A stretch of 17,281 bases of DNA, taken from the NCBI GenBank assembly GCA_903970355.1, contig CAJCIF010000376.1, forward strand, positions 1 through 17,281, in the 5' to 3' direction. The position numbers were made by a program, and so were the translations under genes. The notes under the pieces were generated by a model, which did no database searches, was not told the origin of the DNA, and worked only from the letters and a program-made list of their open reading frames with translations. Shown here piece after piece: positions 1 to 7,226 of the stretch (positions are counted from its first letter, which is position 1; each line of letters starts with the position of its first letter). Source of the stretch: Actinomycetota bacterium (GTDB lineage Bacteria > Cyanobacteriota > Vampirovibrionia > Obscuribacterales > Obscuribacteraceae).

Positions 1-6
1 TTTGAT

Positions 7-1473
7 TTAATTTTCTTGTAGAGTTCTAAGACGAGCCGATACCGCTTTTGCTTCCGATTTTCTGTTGTGATGGTCTAAAAATTCAAGATAGCTCTGCAAT
101 AAGGTTCGCATTGCTGCTCTGTCCGCACAATCGTCGCCACAATTCATTGCCAGCTTGAAGTAATTTTCGGATTCGCTATCTTTGCCTGAATCAGCGCACT
201 GTTTGGCAAGAGCACAATAAGATGTCACCAGATTGTTATTAACAGTAGCATCGTGAGCCATAAGTTGCCGCGCTTTTTCTAGAAGGACAATGGCTGCGGC
301 ATAATTTTTGTTTTTTACTTGTTCGATTCCAATATTGTTGAGAATTTCACTGCGCACAATTTCACCAGGTGGGTCTGCCGAAATCATAGGGATATTGGAG
401 TCAAGTGGATAATTATCAACGAATGTTTGATCCAGTTTATACAACGCACCGGCTGTTGCAGCATCACGAGCGCTTAAAACCACGATTGGTTCATGCTCGT
501 TCCAGACAGACATAATGTCTTGTTCTTTGTCACTATGTCCAATCAAACCAAGGGCATGTCCAACCAGGTGAAGATAATATCTTTTGCGTAACGGTTCAGG
601 AATCGGTGCGGATTCGCCCTGGATCGAAGTGGCAAATTGAATTTCTACGTGACTGAGAGTTCCGTTGTTTGCTGAAATGAGGGTATGGCCACCTTCGGCC
701 GGTTGAATAACGCGCATAACATCTTTTGTCCATAAACAAATGATTTGCGCATCATCCGGATTATCGACAAATGTGAATGTCAATCCATTGCCTGCTGCCT
801 TGCTCCAATCCGAAAATGCTTGTTTCAGAAAATCGATATCGCTGGGTGTTGGCACTAATTCCGGTTTGAAGTAAACCTTCACCGGTTCACTTATATCCCA
901 TCTGGCAATGTGCAATCTGGTTGTAAGAGCTAAGTAATCAGAAGGACCTTCCGTACAGGGCGATGCACCAAAGCCTGGAGATTTGGCTTCATCAGCCATG
1001 ATCGGAAGCATTTTCTTCATGGTGGCGGCTCCTGGAACATACGGATCTAGCTCGATCGCTTTCCGCATGCAAGCAGTAGCTTCGTTCAATTTGCCTAAGA
1101 GCTGGTAAGTAGTTCCTAGCGCAGCCCAATTGTTGGCGTTGCGTGGGTTCATTTCAATTGCTCTGTTCAATTGTGAAACAGCGCTTTCGTTATCACCGAC
1201 AGATATCAATACTGTTGCATAACTGCTTCGCAACGGTACGTTCTGAGGATCCAGTTCCACAGCGGTTTTGTATTTGTCTGCCGCCGCGCCGAATTCTTTT
1301 TGTTCGACAAGCTTTGCCGCTTCTTCAGCTGCTTGCGAGGATGCTTGATTGGTCGCTGGCGCTACCGGCGCTGCTGGTGTTGTGCCTTGAGCGTCAATCG
1401 CCTGAAGGTTACAACCTAGGAGTGCTATAGACAAAGTGAGTGCGATAGAACAGAATCTTTTGCCAACCATCAT
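7..1473 (-). CDS. TPR lipoprotein with degenerate matrixin-like metalloprotease domain
   Basis: The 488-aa protein starts with a basic/hydrophobic lipoprotein signal ending in a lipobox (A-L-L-G-C, Cys21), so it is probably lipid-anchored at the cell surface or in the periplasm. About three TPR repeats follow (residues 48-150), then a domain shaped like a matrixin zinc protease (about 185-345), then a second TPR-like stretch (about 375-470). In the zinc motif region the sequence is H302-L-V-G-H306-A-L-G-L-I-G-H312 with a downstream D-I-M (Met321). The three zinc-binding histidines and the Met-turn are present, but the catalytic Glu of HExxH is Leu303 (codon ctg). It overlaps the upstream paralogous gene by 4 bp (ATGA), so the two are probably translationally coupled. 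I infer a zinc-binding but proteolytically inactive protein; a residual or altered activity cannot be excluded. The start has two consecutive ATGs, and the first creates the overlap. Confidence 0.85.
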   Translation of the reverse strand: MMVGKRFCSIALTLSIALLGCNLQAIDAQGTTPAAPVAPATNQASSQAAEEAAKLVEQKEFGAAADKYKTAVELDPQNVPLRSSYATVLISVGDNESAVSQLNRAIEMNPRNANNWAALGTTYQLLGKLNEATACMRKAIELDPYVPGAATMKKMLPIMADEAKSPGFGASPCTEGPSDYLALTTRLHIARWDISEPVKVYFKPELVPTPSDIDFLKQAFSDWSKAAGNGLTFTFVDNPDDAQIICLWTKDVMRVIQPAEGGHTLISANNGTLSHVEIQFATSIQGESAPIPEPLRKRYYLHLVGHALGLIGHSDKEQDIMSVWNEHEPIVVLSARDAATAGALYKLDQTFVDNYPLDSNIPMISADPPGEIVRSEILNNIGIEQVKNKNYAAAIVLLEKARQLMAHDATVNNNLVTSYCALAKQCADSGKDSESENYFKLAMNCGDDCADRAAMRTLLQSYLEFLDHHNRKSEAKAVSARLRTLQEN

Positions 1474-2927
1474 TGAACTTGAACCCCGAGATCCTTCAGT
1501 TTTGCTTCTATCTTGCTCGCCTCGGCATCACGCTTACTGTCCTTGAGGAAAGCCCAGTAATTTCGAAGTATGGAGATGTAATTTGCTTTATTAGGAGTCT
1601 TTGCGGCAAGCGGCAGAGACTTATTGAAATATTGATCTGCCATTTGCGGCTGCCTGAGCAGCATGCACATACTGGCGCAGTTTCCGTAGGCAAGCCCTAG
1701 ATTGCTCGAGAAAACTTCGTTGTTTGGATCTACCTTATGCGCTTCTTCCAGTTTTTGAACGGCGACAATGAAGTTTTTGTTTTTCATTGCTTCAACGGCT
1801 TCGTGGTTCAACTTGGCGCTGCGCACTACTGCACTGGAAGGATCACCGGCAATCATGTCGCCTGTGTTTAAAGGATGCTGAGCCATGGTGGCTGCATCTG
1901 CTGAGTAGAGAGCAAGAATTGTATTTTTGTCTTTTTCAGAAAGGGCGCAGGCAAGATCGGCTGGTGGGATGGTACCGAACATTATGTCGCCCGGATTTGG
2001 GCTATGTCCAAGTAAACCCAAAGCATGGCCGATCTCGTGCAAGTCAACTCGGCGAGCATAGTTATCACCTACCGGTCCATTGTCGTCCTGACGAATGGTG
2101 AGCAAGTAAATATGCGTTTTCGAGATACCATCTTGATCGGGCACCACCATCGCGTGTCCACCTTCAGCACTCGAGATCATTTCTTTTGGATTATTGGTCC
2201 AGGAGCAAACAATTTGTGCGGCATCGGCAGATCCGACATATTCAGTTTTGATTTTTCCTTGCGCTGCATCGACCCAATCTTGGAAAGATTGTTTCACTAT
2301 TCCTTCAAAGGAAGGTCGATAACCAGGCACGCTGGTTCCTGATGCAATGAATATTTTTATCGGCATTCGTGAAGCGGGCCAGCGTGTCATGCCGTTTTGA
2401 GTAGCATCACCAAGATAATCGTCTGCCCCATTTGGTGAGTGATTTTTTGAAGTGCGCGCAATTTCGCCCTGCAGCATACCGATTATGCTTTTTACTTTCG
2501 GAGCCTGTTCGCTTGATGGATCTAGTTCCAAGAATTTTTTGTAATTGGAAACTGCTTCGGGCATTTTACCGAGCGCCTGGTACGTGGAACCCAAGCCGGA
2601 ATAGACGAGTGGTAATTTTGGATTGATGGTCTTTGCCTTGTTCAATTCTGAAAGGGCATCTTTGTAATTGCCGGACATAGCAAGCGCATTGCCATAGTTG
2701 CAATGAGCTTCGGCCATATTCGGATCGCTTTCAGTTGCCGCTTTAAATTTTGCTGCTGCAGTTGCCAAGTCGTTCTTATTAAAGGCTTCGACCCCTTCGT
2801 TGTAAAGACGAACTGCATCTACTGAGCCCGCTGCTCTCGCTTGCGTAAACGCGCTGAGGGTGAGGAATAGAGCCAGATGGACAGCCAATAGTTTCGAAGT
2901 TTGCATTCGTGTTTGTGCTTTATACAT
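1470..2927 (-). CDS. exported TPR protein with intact matrixin-like zinc metalloprotease domain
   Basis: The 485-aa protein has a Sec-type signal peptide (hydrophobic stretch 12-28, likely cleavage after A-R-A near residue 32). About three TPR repeats cover 38-145, a matrixin/metzincin-like domain covers about 170-345, and TPR-like helices cover about 365-470. The zinc motif is complete: H297-E298-I-G-H301-A-L-G-L-L-G-H307, followed by the D-I-M Met-turn (Met316). It should act outside the cytoplasm as a zinc-dependent peptidase, with the TPRs as docking surfaces; the substrate is unknown. It is the first gene of a two-gene unit, its stop overlapping the start of a paralogue with the same architecture. 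An alternative start at Met8 would give a more typical signal peptide. No clear Shine-Dalgarno sequence precedes either start. Confidence 0.88.
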   Translation of the reverse strand: MYKAQTRMQTSKLLAVHLALFLTLSAFTQARAAGSVDAVRLYNEGVEAFNKNDLATAAAKFKAATESDPNMAEAHCNYGNALAMSGNYKDALSELNKAKTINPKLPLVYSGLGSTYQALGKMPEAVSNYKKFLELDPSSEQAPKVKSIIGMLQGEIARTSKNHSPNGADDYLGDATQNGMTRWPASRMPIKIFIASGTSVPGYRPSFEGIVKQSFQDWVDAAQGKIKTEYVGSADAAQIVCSWTNNPKEMISSAEGGHAMVVPDQDGISKTHIYLLTIRQDDNGPVGDNYARRVDLHEIGHALGLLGHSPNPGDIMFGTIPPADLACALSEKDKNTILALYSADAATMAQHPLNTGDMIAGDPSSAVVRSAKLNHEAVEAMKNKNFIVAVQKLEEAHKVDPNNEVFSSNLGLAYGNCASMCMLLRQPQMADQYFNKSLPLAAKTPNKANYISILRNYWAFLKDSKRDAEASKIEAKLKDLGVQVQ

Positions 2928-2953
2928 GCGGGGTGGGCTTGCCTATTTGATGT

Positions 2954-2969
2954 ACCCTAAACATAGGGT
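2954..2969. promoter_or_regulatory. perfect 16-bp palindrome between divergent genes
   Basis: The sequence is ACCCTA-AACA-TAGGGT: two exact 6-bp arms with a 4-bp centre, in the 85-bp gap between the metalloprotease gene (minus) and the NUDIX gene (plus). Its position suits an operator for a dimeric regulator acting on one or both promoters. No function is shown; it could also form a small cruciform or hairpin. Confidence 0.4.
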
Positions 2970-3012
2970 TGTAGCGCAATAAAACGATTATAGGTATTAG
3001 AGGCATCTCTCA

Positions 3013-3573
3013 ATGGATAAACGGAATCTTTTATGGAAAGTAAATCGTACAGAACAGATTGCGGATTGCAGAATCTTTTCTGTTCATAGGCATTTTGCAA
3101 CGCCACCCGGCAAAGCGGAAGATCATGACTTCTACACCTTGCGTCCCTATAACTGGGTAAATGTTATTCCGATTACGGAAGACGGGGATGTCATTTTGAT
3201 TCGCCAATATCGTCACGGGCTTCATGCCGTTACATTAGAAGTGCCTGGCGGAATGGTGGACAGTCACGAAACAGAATCTATCCTCGCTGCCGATCGCGAA
3301 TTACTAGAAGAAACAGGCTATGTTGCTGAAAAGACTATTTTTCTGGGACGCAATCATCCCAACCCTGCAATCCAGGGCAACTACTGCGATAGTTTTCTCG
3401 CCAAGAACGTCCGGAAAATACAAGAACCGCAATTCGATACCACCGAAGATATAGATCTTGAAATTGTGCCTTACAAAAAAATTCCGTCTCTAATTGCTAG
3501 TGGTGAAATTTCACATGCGCTTGTGATCGTCGCTTTCTATTATTTGGAAATGTACGAAAAGTCTCTGGTGTGA
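3013..3573 (+). CDS. NUDIX hydrolase, ADP-ribose pyrophosphatase-like
   Basis: A 186-aa protein of the usual size for ADP-sugar pyrophosphatases. The Nudix box lies at residues 79-103: Gly, then V-D-S-H-E, then R95-E96-L-L-E99-E100-T-G. The R-E and E-E residues that coordinate Mg are intact. The stretch between the first Glu and the R-E pair is 8 residues against 7 in the consensus, so the loop-helix start is one residue longer. The L-E-V-P-G-G motif before the box and the I-R-Q-Y-R strand (63-67) match the ADP-ribose/NDP-sugar subgroup. The expected reaction is hydrolysis of ADP-ribose or a related nucleoside diphosphate sugar to a nucleoside monophosphate in the cytosol. An AGAGG at 2999-3003 lies 9 nt before the ATG and supports the start. 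It stands alone, divergent from the metalloprotease pair. Confidence 0.88.
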   Translation: MDKRNLLWKVNRTEQIADCRIFSVHRHFATPPGKAEDHDFYTLRPYNWVNVIPITEDGDVILIRQYRHGLHAVTLEVPGGMVDSHETESILAADRELLEETGYVAEKTIFLGRNHPNPAIQGNYCDSFLAKNVRKIQEPQFDTTEDIDLEIVPYKKIPSLIASGEISHALVIVAFYYLEMYEKSLV

Positions 3574-3642
3574 TGGGAAGGCACCACAGGCAGTGCCGCC
3601 CACATTAAATCGATTAAGTCCCTAAATTTCGCTTTTCCGACT

Positions 3643-3670
3643 TGCCCGAAATTAGCGAAAATTTCGGGCA
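3643..3670. repeat. palindromic repeat, copy 1
   Basis: A perfect inverted repeat TGCCCGAAATT (3643-3653) / AATTTCGGGCA (3660-3670) with a 6-nt loop (AGCGAA), followed by CACCTTA. The arms (TGCCCGAA / TTCGGGCA) and the CACCT extension match the copies at 3738 and 11943. An upstream AAATTTCGCT (3624-3633) can pair instead with AGCGAAAATTT (3654-3664), giving a competing hairpin. Confidence 0.65.
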
Positions 3671-3737
3671 CCTTAATTCGTCAGAAAAGAGACAAATAGC
3701 CTGGCGATTTAGCCCCCTATTTTTGGCTGATACTACC

Positions 3738-3785
3738 TGCCCGAATTTGAGCCAGACTTCGGACACCTAATGAAAGTCAAAAAGG
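3738..3785. repeat. palindromic repeat, copy 2
   Basis: Arms TGCCCGAA (3738-3745) and TTCGGACA (3758-3765), separated by 12 nt and followed by a conserved flank (CACCTA..GAAAGTC..AAGG). It matches copy 3 (11943-11990) at 37 of 48 ungapped positions. It resembles a REP/MITE-like element or a remnant transposon end; no transposase lies nearby. Confidence 0.65.
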
Positions 3786-3841
3786 ACGATAGTTACGGGA
3801 TGCTTATTTCTGATATTGGACGAACAAGTCCGCAAACATCG

Positions 3842-3971
3842 TAGGCACCATGAAAGCTCACATATTGATGCTTACACCAAGATACCAAGCGGAACCTTGA
3901 CAGATCGAGACGACCGGTCTAATATAGTCTTATCGGAACAGGGTTCGAGACTCCAAACGAGGAGGTGCCTA
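3842..3971 (+). promoter_or_regulatory. candidate structured leader sequestering a strong Shine-Dalgarno site
   Basis: TAGGCACC (3842-3849) is exactly complementary to GGTGCCTA (3964-3971), which ends one base before the ATG at 3972 and contains the last two G of the Shine-Dalgarno core AGGAGG (3960-3965). A second local pairing, CTCC (3951-3954) with GGAG (3961-3964), would also mask the SD and cannot form fully with the first. Internal hairpins such as AGAC-GACCG-GTCT are possible. I do not recognise a known riboswitch consensus. Translational control is inferred from pairing alone. Confidence 0.35.
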
Positions 3972-4076
3972 ATGAACGACCTTTCCTTATTAGTAATAAA
4001 CTACGTGGTGTGGGCGGTAGTGTTTATTTCCGTGGCTTACGTTCCTAAATTCGGATCGACAGCTGCCAAACGCTGA
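3972..4076 (+). CDS. small 34-aa single-span membrane protein (predicted)
   Basis: The ORF starts at an ATG preceded by GAGGAGGTG (3959-3967), the strongest Shine-Dalgarno sequence in the window, with a 6-nt spacer from AGGAGG. The product is a short polar start (M-N-D-L), one hydrophobic segment (about residues 4-25, rich in V, I, L, W, Y) and a basic tail ending A-A-K-R, so a one-helix inner-membrane peptide is expected. The same frame stays open upstream to 3816, but that extension is polar, lacks an SD and looks non-coding. The last 40 bp overlap the 3' end of the convergent SDR gene. I do not recognise a family. The evidence is the SD, the helix and the unusual leader. Confidence 0.45.
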   Translation: MNDLSLLVINYVVWAVVFISVAYVPKFGSTAAKR

Positions 4077-5074
4077 AGTTCCTCAAGACCTTCGTCAATT
4101 GAAACAACTGGCTCATAGCCCAATTCTTGACGCGCTTTATTGTCACTTACAGTCGCTTCTTTAAAGAGCATGTTTACTTCTGTTCTGGTAAGAGGCGGCT
4201 GTCCCATACGTCCTGTAATTTTCCAGGCTCTTTCTAAGGCAAGCGAAATTGCGTCTCCGAGAAACCCCGGAGCATTTTTATCGGGAGCCGTTATTCCCTG
4301 AGTGGCTACCAGCTTGGTGAGGAACTCTCTAAAATCAACCGGTTCTCCATCCGTTACGAAATAAACTTCTCCGCTCTTTGCAAAACCGGATGCCAGGTAG
4401 ATTCCATGTGCTGCATTTCCGGCGTAGCAAGTTGACGTTTTGTGGTGCCCGCCTTTAAACCAGGCCCACGAGCCGCTTTTCATTGTTTCTACAACGCCCG
4501 GCAAAAACCGCCGGTCACCGATACCCCATACAAGCGCTGGTCTGATGATGCTTGTTTCGATACCGTTGGTTTGCGTCTTTACTATTTCCTCGGCCTCTAT
4601 CTTTGATTTCGAGAACAAACTGATTGGTTTTTGCGGCAGTGGTGTTGTTTCATCGGCGCTCAATATTGGCTCACCGTCAGCTAGAACAGCTTCCGTACTG
4701 ACTAATACAAAACGCTTAACTCCAGCCGCTTTTGCTGTATCAAGTACTCTGCGGGTGCCTTCGACTGTGTCACGAAGATAATCTTCCCAGGCACCAAACA
4801 TTGCATTTTGAGAGGCGGCGTGAACAACAGCCAGTGCTCCCGACATCCCGGCTTTCAGTGCAGTGTCGCTGCTGAGATCTCCCAATACCGGTATACCACC
4901 TGCTGCTTTGACAATCTGAGCTGCCTGTTCTGAGCGTGCCAGAGCGCGAACCCGGTGCCCAGCCTTAGCAAACTTAGTAATGGTTGCAAACCCAACGACA
5001 CCTGAGCCACCTGTTACGAATACCGTGCAGCCTTTTTTTAGAGCAGTTTCTTTAGGTGAGGGTTTTTCAGTCAT
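4037..5074 (-). CDS. extended SDR / NAD-dependent epimerase-dehydratase-like protein, atypical active site
   Basis: A 345-aa protein with an N-terminal Rossmann dinucleotide-binding motif, T21-G-G-S-G-V-V-G28, and the conserved extended-SDR landmarks: D66-L after strand 3, V-H-A-A (84-87), and the strand ending V-S-T at 125-127 with the catalytic Ser/Thr. The YxxxK motif reads F154-S-K-S-K158: the Lys is kept but the catalytic Tyr is Phe (codon ttc). Closest in style to 3-beta-HSD/dihydroflavonol-4-reductase-like SDRs. It should bind NAD(P) in the cytosol; substrate unknown. It lies 37 bp after the kinase gene on the same strand and may be the last gene of that operon, though its role there is not evident. 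It converges with the 34-aa ORF. No good SD precedes the start. Confidence 0.82.
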   Translation of the reverse strand: MTEKPSPKETALKKGCTVFVTGGSGVVGFATITKFAKAGHRVRALARSEQAAQIVKAAGGIPVLGDLSSDTALKAGMSGALAVVHAASQNAMFGAWEDYLRDTVEGTRRVLDTAKAAGVKRFVLVSTEAVLADGEPILSADETTPLPQKPISLFSKSKIEAEEIVKTQTNGIETSIIRPALVWGIGDRRFLPGVVETMKSGSWAWFKGGHHKTSTCYAGNAAHGIYLASGFAKSGEVYFVTDGEPVDFREFLTKLVATQGITAPDKNAPGFLGDAISLALERAWKITGRMGQPPLTRTEVNMLFKEATVSDNKARQELGYEPVVSIDEGLEELQRLAAVDPNLGT

Positions 5075-5111
5075 TCCGACAGTCTAACAGCTTGTACTAA
5101 ATTCGCAGGTA

Positions 5112-6413
5112 CTAACCGCCACCGGCCACAAAAAGTTCTTTGAAGGCCGATTCTACAGCCAATCTCAATTCGCCGGCAGTTTGATATCGCTCATCCGGTT
5201 CTTTGCGCATTGCCTTCTTGACGACAGCATCAAATCCGGTGCCTGGTTGAATGTCTTTGCGAAATTCGGCAAGAGAAGGTGGTTCTTCCATTAGGTGCTT
5301 CATCATAAGCACTTCCGGACTATCGCTTTCATAAGGCGGTCTTCCCGTCAAAATTTCGAAAAGGAGAACGCCTAAGGAGTAGATATCGAGTCTGGTATCA
5401 AGTGGTTTGTCGCGAAACTGTTCCGGCGCCATATATTCCGGAGTGCCTAAAATACGACCTGCTCTGGTAAGACGCTTGGAGCTTTGGGAGAGGTGCGCAA
5501 TCCCGAAATCAACTATCTTCACCCAATCGGGTCTTGAGAAATTGCTTTGCAGAAGAATGTTATCGGTTTTGAGATCGCGGTGAATGATGCCGACATTGTG
5601 TGCTTCTTCCAGACCAAGGCAGGTTTGATTCATAATTTTTGCGGCAACAGAAAGTGATGCCGGACCTTGCTTTTGGATCTTCTGGGCAAGAGATTCGCCA
5701 CGAATCAATTCCATAACGAGATAAGGTTCGTTGTCGTGAATTTGACCGACATCGTACACGGAAACAATATTGGGGTGATTCAACTTAGCAGCAAGGAGAC
5801 ATTCTCTTTGAAAACGTTCAACAGCAGATGGATTTGCCGCAAGCGCACCGTGGATTACTTTGATCACAACCTCACGGTCCATAGCTGTATGGCGACCACG
5901 ATACAGAATCGCCATGCCACCTTCGGCGAGAACAGAGTCGATCACATACTTGTTATCGAGAGTGGTGCCGGAAAGGCTTCTTGTGACGCGCTCTGCATTT
6001 CTAATGGCAGCCGCTCGTTTTTCTTTCGCTTCTTTATCTTTCGCTTCTTTTGATTTCTCGTCCTTGGTTTTGTCCGCGCTCTTACCAGCTTTCTTTTTGG
6101 GCTTTTCTTCTTCTTCCGCTTCCTCTTCTCGATTTTCTTCAATGCGCTCTTTTTCTTTTACCTGCTCTTTTGCAGCCGGTTTAGAGATAATGTTGGTAAT
6201 GAGCGGCATGCCGTGAATTCCGCAGAATTTTGCATAAGACGGATACTCTTTAGTGCAACGCGGACAAACTTTGGATTCATTTGGATCGTTTGCATGTTTT
6301 GGTAGCAATCGCGTGCCGTCGAAACCGCAAAATTTTGCATCAGCCGGCAATGATGAACCACAGGTGGTGCAGACTAAATTTGTATTCTGATTGCCTGGAT
6401 CAACATTGACCAT
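5112..6413 (-). CDS. Hanks-type serine/threonine protein kinase with N-terminal zinc-ribbon pair
   Basis: A 433-aa soluble kinase. Two ribbon-like motifs open the protein: C15-x2-C18...C29-x2-D32 and C50-x2-C53...C64-x2-H67. The fourth ligand is therefore Asp or His rather than Cys. A highly charged Lys/Glu linker follows (about 80-140). The kinase domain (about 155-425) has the Gly-rich loop A-E-G-G-M-A (163-168), the ATP Lys185, helix-C Glu204, H278-R-D-L-K-T-D-N285, D302-F-G and A-P-E (329-331), so it should be active. There is no TM segment and no PASTA or other extracellular sensor. The gene starts 9 bp after the stop of the zinc-ribbon/PEGA-like membrane protein, which is a likely partner supplying membrane location or sensing. 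Expected role: phosphorylating Ser/Thr in partners encoded nearby (inference). Confidence 0.93.
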   Translation of the reverse strand: MVNVDPGNQNTNLVCTTCGSSLPADAKFCGFDGTRLLPKHANDPNESKVCPRCTKEYPSYAKFCGIHGMPLITNIISKPAAKEQVKEKERIEENREEEAEEEEKPKKKAGKSADKTKDEKSKEAKDKEAKEKRAAAIRNAERVTRSLSGTTLDNKYVIDSVLAEGGMAILYRGRHTAMDREVVIKVIHGALAANPSAVERFQRECLLAAKLNHPNIVSVYDVGQIHDNEPYLVMELIRGESLAQKIQKQGPASLSVAAKIMNQTCLGLEEAHNVGIIHRDLKTDNILLQSNFSRPDWVKIVDFGIAHLSQSSKRLTRAGRILGTPEYMAPEQFRDKPLDTRLDIYSLGVLLFEILTGRPPYESDSPEVLMMKHLMEEPPSLAEFRKDIQPGTGFDAVVKKAMRKEPDERYQTAGELRLAVESAFKELFVAGGG

Positions 6414-6422
6414 TTGCAGTTC

Positions 6423-7145
6423 TCACAAAGTATCGGACGATTTCTTGGGCAGATCGATTCTGTTCGGAAAACCAATTACGGTTGGTCCACTTGAGACAAC
6501 CTGAATTGATTGAACAATGGTTCGGTAACCGGGAGATTGTATATAGATACGATACGTTCCAGAAGGCACATTCAGTACAGAGAGCGCGCCGTGTGTATCT
6601 GAGCTGGCGAAGAGTATCTTGCTTTTGTCGGCAGATTCAAGGCGTGCCTGGAAGGACGTCGGATTAGCATAGACCACCAGACCGGTTCTAGGCCATGAGC
6701 ATCGAAAGAGAACATAATCGAATAGCTTTTGTTGATAGAGAATTCCGGCAGTAACAATACCGCCGATAATACCGATGATGGCCGCAACCATTAATCCTGA
6801 AGAACTGCCCAGTGGTTTCTCGGGACGAGGATGAGGCGGTGCAACTTCCATGGCTGGCATTCTGCTGAAGGAAGTTCTCAATTTATTGGTTTGAGCTTGT
6901 CCAGCCGGACTATGTGCTTCCGGCAGTGCTGCCAAAAATGGCCCGCCGCAGTTGATGCAGAATTTTTCGTTTAGAGAATCGTCTATGCCGCATTTTGGGC
7001 AAAGGGTAACCGATCGGGGTGTCGGTCTGTTTGACGACGCACCCTCCAGGTTTTTTCCGCAACCTAAGCAAAATTGCAGATTGGACGCATTATTGCGTCC
7101 ACATGTGGAGCATAGCTTCCCTAATACAGGGTTCTCAACTTGCAT
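6423..7145 (-). CDS. double zinc-ribbon, single-TM protein with PEGA-like C-terminal domain
   Basis: A 240-aa protein. Two four-Cys ribbons lie at the N-terminus (C12-C15-C26-C29 and C49-C52-C63-C66), a Pro-rich linker at about 75-115, one TM helix at about 117-137, and a C-terminal beta-rich region (about 154-222). That region's V-P-S-G-T-Y-R-I...S-P-G-Y segment resembles PEGA domains. The ribbons are predicted cytosolic and the PEGA-like part extracytoplasmic. The ribbons resemble the degenerate pair in the downstream kinase, suggesting the two proteins may associate. It sits in the minus-strand operon 9 bp ahead of the kinase and 81 bp after the 394-aa gene. No SD is visible before the ATG. 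Exact function is unknown; a membrane sensor or anchor for the kinase is inferred. Confidence 0.78.
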   Translation of the reverse strand: MQVENPVLGKLCSTCGRNNASNLQFCLGCGKNLEGASSNRPTPRSVTLCPKCGIDDSLNEKFCINCGGPFLAALPEAHSPAGQAQTNKLRTSFSRMPAMEVAPPHPRPEKPLGSSSGLMVAAIIGIIGGIVTAGILYQQKLFDYVLFRCSWPRTGLVVYANPTSFQARLESADKSKILFASSDTHGALSVLNVPSGTYRIYIQSPGYRTIVQSIQVVSSGPTVIGFPNRIDLPKKSSDTL

Positions 7146-7226
7146 TTTTTACTTGATAAATCGGGGGTGGCGCTCAAGCTATACGATTTTACCTTGTGTA
7201 GACCCTCACCAGTTCTAAATCCCTTA

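Larger units (their letters stand above)
3574..3971. other. intergenic region without a clear gene, repeat- and structure-rich
   Basis: This stretch of about 400 bases holds no supported ORF until the 34-aa ORF beginning at 3972. A short hairpin (GGCAC...GTGCC) lies just after the NUDIX stop but lacks a T-run, so it is not a convincing terminator. Two members of a palindromic repeat family (3643-3670, 3738-3785) follow, then a possible structured leader (3842-3971). Confidence 0.6.

Noticed and set aside
1143..1430. 95-aa plus-strand ORF opposite the lipoprotein gene
   Set aside because: It is antisense to well-supported TPR coding sequence and has no SD or recognisable domain.
3939..3970. 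tRNA- or tmRNA-like T-arm (GGGTTCGAGACTCC) with a 7-8 bp 'acceptor' pairing
   Set aside because: Only three of the five T-stem pairs form (one G-T), the T-arm is not adjacent to the acceptor strand, and no D or anticodon arm can be placed.
3816..4076. 86-aa ORF covering the 34-aa ORF
   Set aside because: The extra N-terminal 52 residues are polar and composition-like, without an SD; the strong SD sits at the internal ATG.
5942..6142. Very basic 66-aa ORF (Lys/Arg-rich) on the minus strand
   Set aside because: It is an out-of-frame reading of the Lys/Glu-rich linker of the kinase gene.
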